Assembly (NCBI GenBank): GCA_965221375.1
Contig: OZ244883.1
Coordinates: 124,001-188,000, forward strand
Source: Poriferisulfidus sp965221375
GTDB lineage: Bacteria > Pseudomonadota > Gammaproteobacteria > Poriferisulfidales > Poriferisulfidaceae
Direction of reading: 5' to 3'
Length of the DNA: 64,000 nucleotides
Below the pieces are notes generated by a model. It ran no database searches, was not told the origin of the DNA, and saw only the letters and a list, made by a program, of their open reading frames with translations. How positions within the stretch are numbered: the stretch's first letter is position 1; each line of letters opens with the position of its first letter. The position numbers and the translations under genes were made by a program. This document shows positions 25,548 to 34,380 of the stretch, piece by piece.

Positions 25548-26090
25548 ATGAAAATGGTCATTCTCGATCGCGACGGCGTGCTGAACCACGACCGCGAGGA
25601 TTTCATCAAAACCCCTGACGAGTGGGAGCCGATTGACGGCAGCATGGAAGCCGTGGCGCGCCTCAACGAGGCCGGCTACCGCGTCATGATTGCCACCAAT
25701 CAATCCGGCATCGGCCGGGGCATGCTGGATATGGCCACGTTCAACCGCATCAACCTGAAGATGCACAGCATCCTGCGCCATTTCGGCGGCTGGATCGATG
25801 CAATCTTCTTTTGCCCGGACCCGCCGGATTCCGACAGCCAATGCCGCAAGCCCAATCCCGGCATGCTGCACGAAATCCGCGAGCACTGCAACACCACTTT
25901 GGAAGACACGCCGATGGTCGGCGACAAACTGTCCGACATCCAGGCCGCCATCGCCGGAGGGGCGCAACCGGTACTGGTACGCACCGGCTACGGCGCGCAG
26001 ACCGAGAAAAGCGGCAAACTGCCCGACGGTGTTCCCGTCTATGACGATTTGCGGGCCTTCGTCGAACACCTGCTTGAAAAACCTGCCTGA
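25548..26090 (+). CDS. gmhB: D-glycero-beta-D-manno-heptose 1,7-bisphosphate 7-phosphatase
   Basis: 180 residues, HAD family. It acts between the two steps of HldE in ADP-heptose synthesis for LPS. The catalytic motif I DRDGVLN (7-13), motif II TNQSG and motif III GDKLSDIQAA are intact. The zinc loop is unusual: of the four ligands normally present (CxH...CxC), this protein shows FFCPD...DSQCRKP, keeping two cysteines. hldE (29375) and waaF (28369) act in the same pathway. Confidence 0.9.
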   Translation: MKMVILDRDGVLNHDREDFIKTPDEWEPIDGSMEAVARLNEAGYRVMIATNQSGIGRGMLDMATFNRINLKMHSILRHFGGWIDAIFFCPDPPDSDSQCRKPNPGMLHEIREHCNTTLEDTPMVGDKLSDIQAAIAGGAQPVLVRTGYGAQTEKSGKLPDGVPVYDDLRAFVEHLLEKPA

Positions 26091-26094
26091 ATTT

Positions 26095-26808
26095 ATGCTG
26101 GCGCTTCGGTCCACGCTGTTTTACCTGGGCCTGACTCTGAACACTCTGTTTTTCGGCCTGCTGTCGCCGCTGGCCTGGGCCTTGCCGCGACGTCAGGCCT
26201 ACAACTTCATGGTGTGCTGGAATCGTTGTACCTTGGTGTGGGTGCGACTGTGTTGCGGCATTCGTTACCAGGTTCATGGCCTTGAGAATGTCCCCCCGGC
26301 AGGACCCTACGTCGTCATGGCCAACCACCAGTCCGCCTTCGAGACCATCCTGATGGCGATTCTGTTCCCGCAACCGGCCTTTGTCCTCAAACGCTCACTA
26401 CTGCATATTCCTTTCTTCGGCTGGGGCCTGGCCGCTACCCGCCCGATTGCCGTCAATCACAAGGCCCCAATTCGAAGTTTCAAGAATTTAGTAAAAAAAG
26501 CAGGCAAAAAGCTACAAAAAGGCGATGTTATCATCATTTATCCGGAAGGAGCCCGACTTCCGACCGGCGTTCGCGCTCCTTATCAGCCCGGAAGCGCCCA
26601 CATCGCCACGCATAACGGCGTGCCGGTCGTGCCGGTTGCCCATAATGCCGGGCACTGCTGGCCGCGTCGTTTTTTGAAATACCCGGGCACGGTCACGCTC
26701 ACAATCGGCGCGCCGATTGACGCCACCGGTATGGACATGAAGGAATTGAACCAAAAGGTTCAGGAATGGATTGAAGCCCAAGGCGCGCAAATGGCGCCGC
26801 CCGCCTGA
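26095..26808 (+). CDS. plsC: 1-acyl-sn-glycerol-3-phosphate acyltransferase
   Basis: 237 residues from ATG 26095, 4 bp after gmhB. It acylates lysophosphatidic acid at the inner membrane. An N-terminal hydrophobic helix (LFYLGLTLNTLFFGLLSPLAWAL) precedes motif I NHQSAFET, the proteobacterial variant with Glu in place of Asp, and motif III YPEGARL. Longer in-frame extension into gmhB was rejected because it lacks similarity. Confidence 0.92.
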   Translation: MLALRSTLFYLGLTLNTLFFGLLSPLAWALPRRQAYNFMVCWNRCTLVWVRLCCGIRYQVHGLENVPPAGPYVVMANHQSAFETILMAILFPQPAFVLKRSLLHIPFFGWGLAATRPIAVNHKAPIRSFKNLVKKAGKKLQKGDVIIIYPEGARLPTGVRAPYQPGSAHIATHNGVPVVPVAHNAGHCWPRRFLKYPGTVTLTIGAPIDATGMDMKELNQKVQEWIEAQGAQMAPPA

Positions 26809-26811
26809 TCT

Positions 26812-27855
26812 CTAAGGAGCCGGATTCGGATACGCCTCGTGGATCGCTTCGATCTCGCCGAGCGCTGACTCCGGCAACTCCAACTCGACACTGCGCAAAT
26901 TCTCTTCCAACTGCTCTTCGGTGGTCGCACCGATGATCACACTGGAGACGAACGGCTGCTGCCGCACGAAACTCAAAGCCATCTGCGCCGGCGACCAGCC
27001 GTGCCCGCGGGCCAGTTCCACATACTGCCGGGTCGCCTGTTTCGATTGCGCATTGCTGTAGCGTGTGAAGTAATCCCATCGCTGCAGACGACTTCCGACC
27101 GGGCAGTCGTCGAGATATTTGCCGGTCAGCACCCCGAAGCCCAGGGGAGAGTAGGCCAGCAGGCCGCAACGTTCGCGGATGGCCATCTCGGCCAATCCCA
27201 CTTCGAAAGTGCGGTTCAGCAAACTGTAGGGATTCTGAATGGAGGCAATGCGCGGTCCTGATTTCTCCCGGGACAAGCGCAAATACTCCGCCGTCCCCCA
27301 TGGTGTTTCATTGGAGATGCCGATCGCCCGCACCTTGCCGGCAGCGACCAAATCCTCCAGCACCCCATAAGTCTCTTCAATCGCGATGGCGTCACCGTCC
27401 TCTTCATGCGTATAGCCAAGGCGGCCGAAATAATTGGTGGGGCGCTCGGGCCAATGCACCTGGTACAAGTCCACATAGTCGGTCTGCAGCCGTCGCAGAC
27501 TGTTGTCGATGGCCTGGTGAATGTGCTGGGCATTCAGACGCGGGCCGTCGCGCAAATGGCGCATGAATTCGCCGGGGCCGGAGACTTTTGTGGCGACCAG
27601 CACCTGGTCTCGCGCCACATCGCCGCGGGCCAGCCAGCTGCCGATGTACTGTTCGGTCAGGCCCTGGGTTTCCGCACACGGCGGGATGGCGTACATTTCG
27701 GCGGTATCGATGAAATTGACGCCGTGCGCCAGCGCACAGTCCAGCTGGCGATGGGCTTCCGCCTCAGTGTTTTGCTCCCCGAAGGTCATGGTGCCCAGGC
27801 AAATGACGCTGACATCCAGGCCGGTGTCTCCCAGGGGTCGTTGTTCCATGCTCAT
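26812..27855 (-). CDS. tas: NADP(H)-dependent aldo/keto reductase, Tas type
   Basis: 347 residues forming a TIM barrel. The tetrad and cofactor residues are seen in FIDTAEMYAIPP (Asp, Tyr), VATKVSGPG (Lys) and YQVHWPERPTNYFG (His). The Tas/YajO-like insert EDGDAIAIEETYGVLEDLV is present. The physiological substrate is unknown. Its ATG overlaps the ferredoxin stop as ATGA. Convergent with plsC. Confidence 0.88.
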   Translation of the reverse strand: MSMEQRPLGDTGLDVSVICLGTMTFGEQNTEAEAHRQLDCALAHGVNFIDTAEMYAIPPCAETQGLTEQYIGSWLARGDVARDQVLVATKVSGPGEFMRHLRDGPRLNAQHIHQAIDNSLRRLQTDYVDLYQVHWPERPTNYFGRLGYTHEEDGDAIAIEETYGVLEDLVAAGKVRAIGISNETPWGTAEYLRLSREKSGPRIASIQNPYSLLNRTFEVGLAEMAIRERCGLLAYSPLGFGVLTGKYLDDCPVGSRLQRWDYFTRYSNAQSKQATRQYVELARGHGWSPAQMALSFVRQQPFVSSVIIGATTEEQLEENLRSVELELPESALGEIEAIHEAYPNPAP

Positions 27856-28157
27856 ATCCGCAGTTCCTCGACGACTTTGCCGCCAATCAGGTGTTGTTCG
27901 ATGATACGGTCAATATCCGCCCGGTCGCGGTAGTGATACCACACGCCTTCGGGATACACCACGATGATTGGGCCTTCCGCGCAACGGTCCAGGCAGCCGG
28001 ACTGATTGATGCGGGTTTGCCCCGCCCCGTGAATGCCCAATTCTTTGCAGCGTTGTTTGGCATAGTCGCGCGCCGCACGCGCATCATGATCCTGACAACA
28101 GGCTTCATCCTCGCGTTCGTTGACGCAGAAGAACACATGGCGCCGGTAATAGGACAT
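27852..28157 (-). CDS. Thioredoxin-fold [2Fe-2S] ferredoxin
   Basis: 101 residues from MSYYRRHVFFCVNERED; the upstream frame crosses the tRNA-Leu gene and is not coding. Cluster cysteines are in FFCVN, ARDYAKQRCKEL, QSGCLDRCAEGP, the pattern of the (2Fe-2S) ferredoxin-like family related to NuoE C-termini. Coupled by ATGA to the aldo/keto reductase, so it might pass electrons in the same process; that is inference. Confidence 0.88.
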   Translation of the reverse strand: MSYYRRHVFFCVNEREDEACCQDHDARAARDYAKQRCKELGIHGAGQTRINQSGCLDRCAEGPIIVVYPEGVWYHYRDRADIDRIIEQHLIGGKVVEELRI

Positions 28158-28208
28158 CGAAAAAAACCAACCCGTCAAACAACCGCCTGAAAGACCCCGC
28201 TTGCGCAG

Positions 28209-28296
28209 TGGTACCGAGAGTGGGACTCGAACCCACACGGGGGACTACCCCACCGGATTTTGAGTCCGGCGCGTCTACCAATTCCGCCATCTCGGC
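28209..28296 (-). tRNA. tRNA-Leu (anticodon CAA)
   Basis: The minus strand gives GCCGAGATGGCGGAATTGGT..., a D-arm, anticodon arm CCGGA-CTCAAAA-TCCGG, a long class II variable arm, T-arm GGGTTCGAGTCCC, and an encoded CCA end. The first acceptor pair is G-U. It reads UUG codons. Confidence 0.97.
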
Positions 28297-28368
28297 TCAC
28301 CGGACATGACGACACGAACCATTTTCAAACGGTCCTGCCCGATAGCGGTTATTGTAACAATGCGCCGT

Positions 28369-29370
28369 TCAGCGCTGCAGACTGAGCACCGCGTCGCACA
28401 CCTGCTGGGGCGGGATGGCCGTCATGCAGGCATGCACCTCGTACGGGCACACCCGCCGATGGCACGGACTGCATATGGCGCGAGCGCTACAGATCACGCG
28501 CTGAGTGGTCAGCGGCGGATGCGTGTCGGGGCTGGTCGAGCCGTAAATGCCGACCACCGGAGTGCCCACCGCCGCCGCTACATGCATCAGGCCGGAATCG
28601 TTGCCGACAACACCCCCCAGACCCGCCATCAGATCAATCACTTCATCCAACGTAGTCCGCCCGCAGCCGTTGACTGTCTGTTGCGGCGCGGCGGCGGCGA
28701 TGGCCTCGCCCATTGCCCGCTCCTGCGCCGTCCCCAGCACGATGACTTGCTGTCCTTGATTTGCCAGCAACGCTGCCAGCTCCGCGTACGCTTCAACCCC
28801 CCACTGTTTAGCCGGCCCATAGGCGGCGCCTGGCACCAGGCCGACCCGGGGCGCCTTTGGGTCCACCCCAAGGCGCGACAGCATGTTTTCGGCCGCTTGT
28901 GAAGTAACTTCCAGATGCGGCCAGGGCACTTCGTCTTCGGCCACCGAAGAAGATGCCAGCTGCGCCATTTGCGCCTGAATGCCGGCAGGGCGTGCTTGTG
29001 CGTCGGTCAACAACCCGCCGCGCGTCGTCGTCCCAAAACCGATGCGTTTCGGAATGCCAGCCCAGTACGGCAGCAACGCGGCCTTGACGGAACGGGGAAT
29101 CACAATCGCCTGCTGATATTGGCCCCGCAGTTCTCGAGCCAGTTTCAGGCGCCGCCCCAACCGGAGCCGCCCATGCTTCACATCCAACGTCCAATGCCGG
29201 TCGACTTCCGGCATGCGCCGCAGCAAGGGTTCAGCCCACACCGGCGCCACCACATCAATACGTGCCGCCGGCTGCTGCCGCGCCAGCAGGGCGTACAACA
29301 TCTGACTGAAGACAAGATCGCCGATCCAAGCCTGCGCGACTACCAGAGTACGCGGCGTCGGATCGGCCAT
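28369..29370 (-). CDS. waaF: ADP-heptose:LPS heptosyltransferase II
   Basis: 333 residues from MADPTPRTLVVAQAWIGD. A GT9-family enzyme adding the second heptose to the LPS inner core at the cytoplasmic face. It has the two Rossmann-like halves, with LVPGAAYGPAKQW, GGVVGNDSGLMHVAAAVGTP and the C-terminal CSPCHRRVCPYEVHACM. Lies 4 bp after hldE, so one operon supplies and uses ADP-heptose. Confidence 0.93.
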   Translation of the reverse strand: MADPTPRTLVVAQAWIGDLVFSQMLYALLARQQPAARIDVVAPVWAEPLLRRMPEVDRHWTLDVKHGRLRLGRRLKLARELRGQYQQAIVIPRSVKAALLPYWAGIPKRIGFGTTTRGGLLTDAQARPAGIQAQMAQLASSSVAEDEVPWPHLEVTSQAAENMLSRLGVDPKAPRVGLVPGAAYGPAKQWGVEAYAELAALLANQGQQVIVLGTAQERAMGEAIAAAAPQQTVNGCGRTTLDEVIDLMAGLGGVVGNDSGLMHVAAAVGTPVVGIYGSTSPDTHPPLTTQRVICSARAICSPCHRRVCPYEVHACMTAIPPQQVCDAVLSLQR

Positions 29371-29374
29371 GCCG

Positions 29375-30796
29375 TTACTTTTTCTCGCGGATGAGCCGAA
29401 TGAGTCGGGTCGACGACTGTTCCGCCACCAGCGGCAACAACACCACTTTGCCGCCCGCCTGCTTGACGGCGTCGGCACCGGCAAGTTGTTCCACCCGGTA
29501 ATCCGCGCCCTTCACCAGCACATCCGGCAGTACGGCCCGAAGCAGTTGCTCCGGAGTCTTTTGCGAAAACGACACCACCCAGTCGACACACTCCAGACCG
29601 GCCAGCAGCCGCTGGCGATGCTTGAGCGGTTGAATCGGCCGCTCGGATCCTTTATTGAGGCGCACGGAGGCATCGCTGTTGACCGCCACAATCAGACGAT
29701 CGCCCAACTGCGCTGCCCGCTCCAAAAGATCCACATGGCCGGCATGAAGAATATCAAAGCAACCGTTGGTGAAAACAATCGACTCCCCGGCGGCGCGGCT
29801 GTCGCGCACCAGTCGCAGCAGGGCATTGCGCGTCACGATGCCGGTGGTCATCCGCCCCTCGGAGCGGATGGCCCGGGCCAACTCTTCCGGCGTGACTGCC
29901 GCGGCTCCGAATTTGGCCACCACGCAACCGGCCGCATGATTCGCCAAGCGCATCGCATCCTTGAAAGGCAACCCCGCCGCCCGCGCACTGGCGAAGGTGG
30001 CGATCACCGTATCGCCCGCACCGGTCACATCAAACACCTCGCGGCCGACCGCTTTCAGATGCATACCGCCGCGTCCCTGCTGAAGCCACATGCCTTGTTC
30101 GCTCAAGGTCACCAGCATGGCTTTGAGGCGATGGCGGCGGCGAAGTTTTTCCGCCTGGGTCTGGATGTCCTTCATGCTGGTGGTCGGACCGGCCGCCTGC
30201 TCCAGCTCGTGGCGGTTGGGCTTGACGACCGTCGCACCCGCATAGGCCGCAAAGTCCGAACGTTTCGGGTCCACAAACACTTCTTTGCCCGCCTGTTTCG
30301 CCAACTTGATCAACGGTTGCGGATCCGCCAGTGTCCCCGTACCGTAATCGGACAGAATGACAGCATCGCACCGCTTCAAGGCGGCCTTGTACTTGCGCAC
30401 CAGTGTCGTGGAATTCGCATCACAAGGGCGTTCAAAATCCAGTCGCACCAACTGCTGGTTCTGGCTGACCACGCGCAGTTTTTTCACCGTCAAGCGGTTT
30501 TTCTGAATCAACAGTTGGTTGTCGATTCCGTGACGGCGCAGCAATTGCGCCAAGGTGCGGCCGCCGGCATCGGCGCCGACCGGCGCCAACAGGGTGCAGC
30601 CGGCCCCCAGTGCGCGCAAATTAGCGGCGACATTTCCCGCGCCACCCAACCGTACCTCTTCCTGATCGACCACCACCACGGGCACCGGCGCTTCCGGGGA
30701 AATGCGCCGGGTGGCGCCGCTCCAGTATTGATCCAGCAGGACATCGCCGACCACCAGAATGTGGACGGAACGAAAGTCAGGCAGAATCAGAGGCAC
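29375..30796 (-). CDS. hldE: Bifunctional heptose 7-phosphate kinase / heptose 1-phosphate adenylyltransferase
   Basis: 473 residues. The N-terminal ribokinase-like domain (VGDVLLDQYWSG; catalytic FDVTGAGDTVIATFA near 265) phosphorylates heptose-7-P. The C-terminal nucleotidyltransferase (VFTNGCFDILHAGHVDLLE) makes ADP-heptose. GmhB, encoded at 25548, acts between the two reactions. Upstream of waaF on the same strand. Confidence 0.95.
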   Translation of the reverse strand: MPLILPDFRSVHILVVGDVLLDQYWSGATRRISPEAPVPVVVVDQEEVRLGGAGNVAANLRALGAGCTLLAPVGADAGGRTLAQLLRRHGIDNQLLIQKNRLTVKKLRVVSQNQQLVRLDFERPCDANSTTLVRKYKAALKRCDAVILSDYGTGTLADPQPLIKLAKQAGKEVFVDPKRSDFAAYAGATVVKPNRHELEQAAGPTTSMKDIQTQAEKLRRRHRLKAMLVTLSEQGMWLQQGRGGMHLKAVGREVFDVTGAGDTVIATFASARAAGLPFKDAMRLANHAAGCVVAKFGAAAVTPEELARAIRSEGRMTTGIVTRNALLRLVRDSRAAGESIVFTNGCFDILHAGHVDLLERAAQLGDRLIVAVNSDASVRLNKGSERPIQPLKHRQRLLAGLECVDWVVSFSQKTPEQLLRAVLPDVLVKGADYRVEQLAGADAVKQAGGKVVLLPLVAEQSSTRLIRLIREKK

Positions 30797-30799
30797 GAG

Positions 30800-31030
30800 T
30801 CAGCGCGAAGGGCCTTGTCGCAGAATATACACGGTCCCGCAGTACGGACAACGGATTTTTTGTCCCGGGGCATCCTCAATCGGAAGAAAGATTCGCGGGT
30901 GGGAGTTCCACAGACTGGAGCCGGGCATCGGGCAGTGCAGGGGCAGGTTTTCGTCGGTGATGATTCGCTGGCGCACACTGTTGGGCTGCTCCGCACGGGA
31001 CAGGCGCGCCCGCGTCAGTTGCTTCGCCAT
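30800..31030 (-). CDS. Zinc-finger domain protein (zf-CHCC type)
   Basis: 76 residues. LPLHCPMPGSSLWNSHPR gives Cys and His, and RCPYCGTVYIL gives the CxxC pair, the zf-CHCC pattern related to the small NDUFS6-like proteins. Commonly found beside ilvE in gammaproteobacteria. Function unknown. It starts 2 bp after ilvE. Confidence 0.82.
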   Translation of the reverse strand: MAKQLTRARLSRAEQPNSVRQRIITDENLPLHCPMPGSSLWNSHPRIFLPIEDAPGQKIRCPYCGTVYILRQGPSR

Positions 31031-31032
31031 GC

Positions 31033-31971
31033 TCAGTCCACCCAGGTCAGCCAATGGCGATGCTCGGGCGAGCGCCCGCTGATAATGTCTTGGTAGGTCT
31101 GTTGCAGTTGTCGCGTCACCGGACCGCGTCGACCATCCCCCACAATGTGCCCGTCAACTTCGCGAATCGGCGTCACTTCCGCCGCCGTGCCGGTGAAAAA
31201 CGCCTCCGAACAGGTCCGCAAATCTTCCGGCATCAGACGAACGGCACGGACTTCCATACCAGCCTCGCGGGCCAGTTGCATAATCGTGCGGCGCGTAATG
31301 CCATCCAGCGCCGAACCCAACTCGGGTGTCTCCAGCACCCCGTCGCGCACCAGAAACAGATTCTCGCCACTGCCTTCGGAGATGCGCCCGTCGGTTTCCA
31401 GCAACAGCGCTTCGTCATAACCGGCTTGTCGGGCCTGGGCGACCGCCACCACGGAATAGACGTACTGGCCGCAGATTTTCGAGCTGGTCATCGGCGCGTT
31501 GACTCGATCGCGCACGATGGAAGACGTAAACACCCGAATGCCTGTCTCCAGACCTTCCGCACCCAGATACACTCCGCCCCATTCGTAGGCCCCCACCGCA
31601 ACACTCACTTTCAAGCCCTCGGCATGCAGTCCCAGCCGTTCGGAGTTGTAGAAGCAAATCGGCCGGATGTAGGCGGTTTCCAGACGGTTTGCGCGAACCA
31701 CATCCAAACAGGCCTGATTGATCTCTTCGGCCGAGTAAGGGACGGGCAGGCCAATGACCCCGGCCGCCGCGAGCAGACGATCGCTATGTTCCTGCAGGCG
31801 GAAAATCGCCGGCCCCTGGTCCGTCTCGAAGGCCCGCAACCCTTCAAAGACCGCCGTGCCGTAATGCAGGCTGTAATTCATCACATGCGCAGTGGCCTCG
31901 GCCCACGGCACGATGCGACCATCCAGCCAAACCACCGCATCGGCATGCATTGCGATTGCATTCTGACTCAT
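31033..31971 (-). CDS. ilvE: Branched-chain amino acid aminotransferase
   Basis: 312 residues, class IV PLP enzyme. It transfers the amino group to the 2-keto acids of Leu, Ile and Val. Features are VMNYSLHYGTAVFEGLRAFE, the Schiff-base Lys in MTSSKICGQY, and EGSGENLFLVRDGVLETP with the TRRTIMQLA phosphate loop. The glutamate it needs comes from GS-GOGAT (glnA and gltD in this window). Confidence 0.93.
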   Translation of the reverse strand: MSQNAIAMHADAVVWLDGRIVPWAEATAHVMNYSLHYGTAVFEGLRAFETDQGPAIFRLQEHSDRLLAAAGVIGLPVPYSAEEINQACLDVVRANRLETAYIRPICFYNSERLGLHAEGLKVSVAVGAYEWGGVYLGAEGLETGIRVFTSSIVRDRVNAPMTSSKICGQYVYSVVAVAQARQAGYDEALLLETDGRISEGSGENLFLVRDGVLETPELGSALDGITRRTIMQLAREAGMEVRAVRLMPEDLRTCSEAFFTGTAAEVTPIREVDGHIVGDGRRGPVTRQLQQTYQDIISGRSPEHRHWLTWVD

Positions 31972-32151
31972 ACTAAAAAAGGGTTCTCAGGAGGCGGTTT
32001 CAGAAAAAAACAAAACGTCGAAAAGCGGGGGTTTATCGTGCAGAGAATCCTACCGAACCTCGCCGATTGGGCTTACGCAAACCTGTAGAAAGGCGGGAAC
32101 TGACTTGCTGTGGACTTGGGGCAAATATTATAAATGATGCCCGCGGCGGCA

Positions 32152-32188
32152 CTTTAAAAAGAAGAGGGCTGGACAAGCCAGCCCTCTT
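32152..32188 (-). terminator. Terminator of pstS
   Basis: AAGAGGGCTGG (32162-32172) pairs with CCAGCCCTCTT (32178-32188), 11 bp with a 5-nt loop. On the minus strand it is followed by CTTTTTAAAG. It lies about 20 bp after the pstS stop. Confidence 0.9.
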
Positions 32189-32207
32189 GGGACGTAAAGA
32201 GCGTCAC

Positions 32208-33242
32208 TCAGTTGAGCGGGGTGAAAGACGTCACCCTCGGCACCAGGGTGCCTCGCTCTTCGGCGGACATCGGAATCATGCCCTTGTCGGCCAGATAACC
32301 GTCTTCGCCGCTGGCCTTGTCGCTCATGAATTCCTCGACGTATTCGCGCATGCCCGGGATGGCGTCCAGGTGCGCGTTCTTGATGTAGAAGTACAGCGCG
32401 CGTGAGATCGGATAACTGCCATCGGCAATCGCCTCGAACGTCGGGACGACGCCGTCGATGATCGAGCCCTGCACCTTGTCGGAGTTCTGATCCAGGAAGC
32501 TGTAGCCGAACACCCCCAAGGCGCTCGGATTCGCGACCAGCTTCTGCACGATCAGGTTGTCGTTCTCGCCGGCTTCAATGTAGTGGCCGTCTTCGCGCAC
32601 CGAGTGGCAATAGCCTTTGTATTTCTTTTTATCTTGTTTCTTCATGGCCTTGATCCACTCGAAGGTTTTGCAGCCTCCTTCCAGACCCAATTCGACAAAC
32701 GCATCGCGGGTGCCGGACGTCGGAGGCGGGCCCAGCACTTCGATTTTGCTCGCCGGCAACTCCGCGTTGACTTCCTTCCAGGTCGTGTAAGGATTGGTGA
32801 CAAACGTCTCGCTCCCGTTCGGGTCCGGGACTTCGCGTGCCAAGGCCAGGAAGACATCGCGCAGACTCAGCTGCATCGGCGCCGTGCCTTTGGCGTTGGC
32901 CAGAACAATGCCGTCATAGCCAATCTTCGCCTCGGTCACATCTCCGACGCCATTCTCAGCGCAGCGCTTGATTTCCCTGCTCTTAATCCTGCGCGACGCA
33001 TTGGTGATGTCCGGAGTATTGACCCCGACGCCGGCACAGAACAACTTCAGACCGCCGCCGGAACCGGTAGCTTCGATCTTGGGGGTCTTGAACCTCGTGA
33101 ATTTGCCGAATTTCTCGGCCACCACCGTTGCAAACGGATAGACGGTGGAAGAGCCGACGATATTGACCTGGTCGCGCGCCTGCGCCGTCGTCGCGGCCAG
33201 TGCGAGCATCAAAATAGCGGAAATGCGGGCTTTCATTCGCAT
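32208..33242 (-). CDS. pstS: Phosphate ABC transporter substrate-binding protein (PstS family)
   Basis: 344 residues with a signal peptide ending AQA-RDQ. The phosphate-binding elements IVGSSTVYPFA, ATGSGGGLKLF and PPPTSGTRDAFVELG are intact. It belongs to the PstS/SphX-like branch. It is monocistronic: a Pho box lies upstream and a strong terminator downstream, with no pstC, pstA, pstB or phoU nearby. It must work with a transporter encoded elsewhere. Confidence 0.9.
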   Translation of the reverse strand: MRMKARISAILMLALAATTAQARDQVNIVGSSTVYPFATVVAEKFGKFTRFKTPKIEATGSGGGLKLFCAGVGVNTPDITNASRRIKSREIKRCAENGVGDVTEAKIGYDGIVLANAKGTAPMQLSLRDVFLALAREVPDPNGSETFVTNPYTTWKEVNAELPASKIEVLGPPPTSGTRDAFVELGLEGGCKTFEWIKAMKKQDKKKYKGYCHSVREDGHYIEAGENDNLIVQKLVANPSALGVFGYSFLDQNSDKVQGSIIDGVVPTFEAIADGSYPISRALYFYIKNAHLDAIPGMREYVEEFMSDKASGEDGYLADKGMIPMSAEERGTLVPRVTSFTPLN

Positions 33243-33294
33243 GGAGTCCTCTTTGGATTAAATGTAGAAAAAAGTGAAGCGTTTGACGGCGCCT

Positions 33295-33328
33295 ATTAGA
33301 CCGGAATTATGTAACAGATATATGACAG
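33295..33328 (-). promoter_or_regulatory. Pho box and -10 of pstS
   Basis: Minus strand CTGTCATATATCTGTTA (33328-33312) is a full match to the PhoB box, with two CTGTnA repeats 11 bp apart. Eleven bases further is TCTAAT (33300-33295), at the normal spacing for a PhoB-activated promoter in which the box replaces the -35. Confidence 0.88.
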
Positions 33329-33364
33329 TTTGCGACTCTGCCGGCCCACGTTTTCGGGGGGATG

Positions 33365-33373
33365 TGCTAGAAT
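33365..33373 (+). promoter_or_regulatory. Extended -10 promoter of rplM-rpsI
   Basis: TGCTAGAAT is an extended -10 (TGn plus TAGAAT) followed by the GC-rich discriminator TCGCGCCCGC, 22 bp before the rplM start. Confidence 0.65.
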
Positions 33374-33395
33374 TCGCGCCCGCAGGATACCGTAG

Positions 33396-33839
33396 ATGAA
33401 AAACAAGACCCTGACCCGCAGCACGGTCAGCGCCAAATCCGGCGCCGGCCAGTGGTATGTCGTCGACGCCGCCGACCAGGTACTGGGCCGGCTGGCCTCC
33501 GGCATTGCCCACCGCCTGCGCGGCAAACATCGCCCGGACTGGACCCCGCATGTGGACTCCGGCGATCATGTGGTAGTGCTCAACGCGGCCGCCATTCGGG
33601 TGACCGGCGCCAAACGCACCGACAAGATGTATCACCACCACACCGGCTATATCGGCAACCTGCACAGTGAGTCCTTCGAGAACCTGCAGGCCCGCGCTCC
33701 GGAGAAGATTATTGAAAGGGCAGTACGCGGCATGCTGCCGAGAAACCGACTGGGCCGCACCATGTTTCGCCGCCTGCATGTATATGCCGGCGACTCGCAT
33801 CACCACGCTGCCCAGCAGCCGGCTACCCTGGAGCTGTAA
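33396..33839 (+). CDS. rplM: 50S ribosomal protein L13
   Basis: 147 residues. Features include WYVVDAADQVLGRLAS near the N-terminus, KMYHHHTGYIGNLH and AVRGMLPRNRLGR with the C-terminal LHVYAGDSHHHAAQQP. L13 is an early assembly protein of the large subunit. Starts the rplM-rpsI operon. Confidence 0.97.
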   Translation: MKNKTLTRSTVSAKSGAGQWYVVDAADQVLGRLASGIAHRLRGKHRPDWTPHVDSGDHVVVLNAAAIRVTGAKRTDKMYHHHTGYIGNLHSESFENLQARAPEKIIERAVRGMLPRNRLGRTMFRRLHVYAGDSHHHAAQQPATLEL

Positions 33840-33842
33840 GTC

Positions 33843-34232
33843 ATGCCAAGCGCGACTTTGGGCACCGGACGCCGCAAGAATTCGACCGCCCGCGTGCGCC
33901 TGACGCCCGGTAGCGGCAAGATGATCGTCAACAAGCGTCCTCTGGACGACTACTTCATGCGCGAAACGGCGCGCATCCAGATTTGCCAGCCCTTGGTTGC
34001 CTGCAACATGCTCAACCAGTTCGACCTGCACGCCACCGTCTCCGGCGGCGGCCTCAGCGGACAGGCCGGCGCCATCAAGCTCGGCATCGCCCGGGCACTG
34101 GTGTCCTTTGATCAAGAAAATCGCGCAACGCTGCGACAAGGCGGGTTCCTGACCCGTGATGCAAGAAAAGTAGAAAGAAAGAAAGTTGGCTTGCGCAAAG
34201 CGCGCAAGGACATCCAGTACTCCAAGCGTTAA
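33843..34232 (+). CDS. rpsI: 30S ribosomal protein S9
   Basis: 129 residues. TGRRKNSTARVRL at the N-terminus, GGGLSGQAGAIKLGIARAL in the middle and the conserved basic end KKVGLRKARKDIQYSKR, whose last Arg contacts P-site tRNA. It starts 3 bp after rplM. Confidence 0.97.
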   Translation: MPSATLGTGRRKNSTARVRLTPGSGKMIVNKRPLDDYFMRETARIQICQPLVACNMLNQFDLHATVSGGGLSGQAGAIKLGIARALVSFDQENRATLRQGGFLTRDARKVERKKVGLRKARKDIQYSKR

Positions 34233-34241
34233 CTCTTCTGT

Positions 34242-34291
34242 GAGGGCGCCGGGAGACGGATCCAGGCGCCCCTCGCAACCCCTTCTTTTTT
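34242..34291 (+). terminator. Possible terminator after rpsI
   Basis: GAGGGCGCC (34242-34250) can pair with GGCGCCCCTC (34265-34274) with one bulge. The T-run TTTTTT is about 12 bp beyond the stem, further than ideal. Confidence 0.5.
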
Positions 34292-34380
34292 CATAATCTC
34301 ACACCCGTGCGTCATGCAGGGCCGGCTTCCTCTGCATGACCTTAAATTTTTGAAGTCAATATTAAATTGAGAGAAATGTT

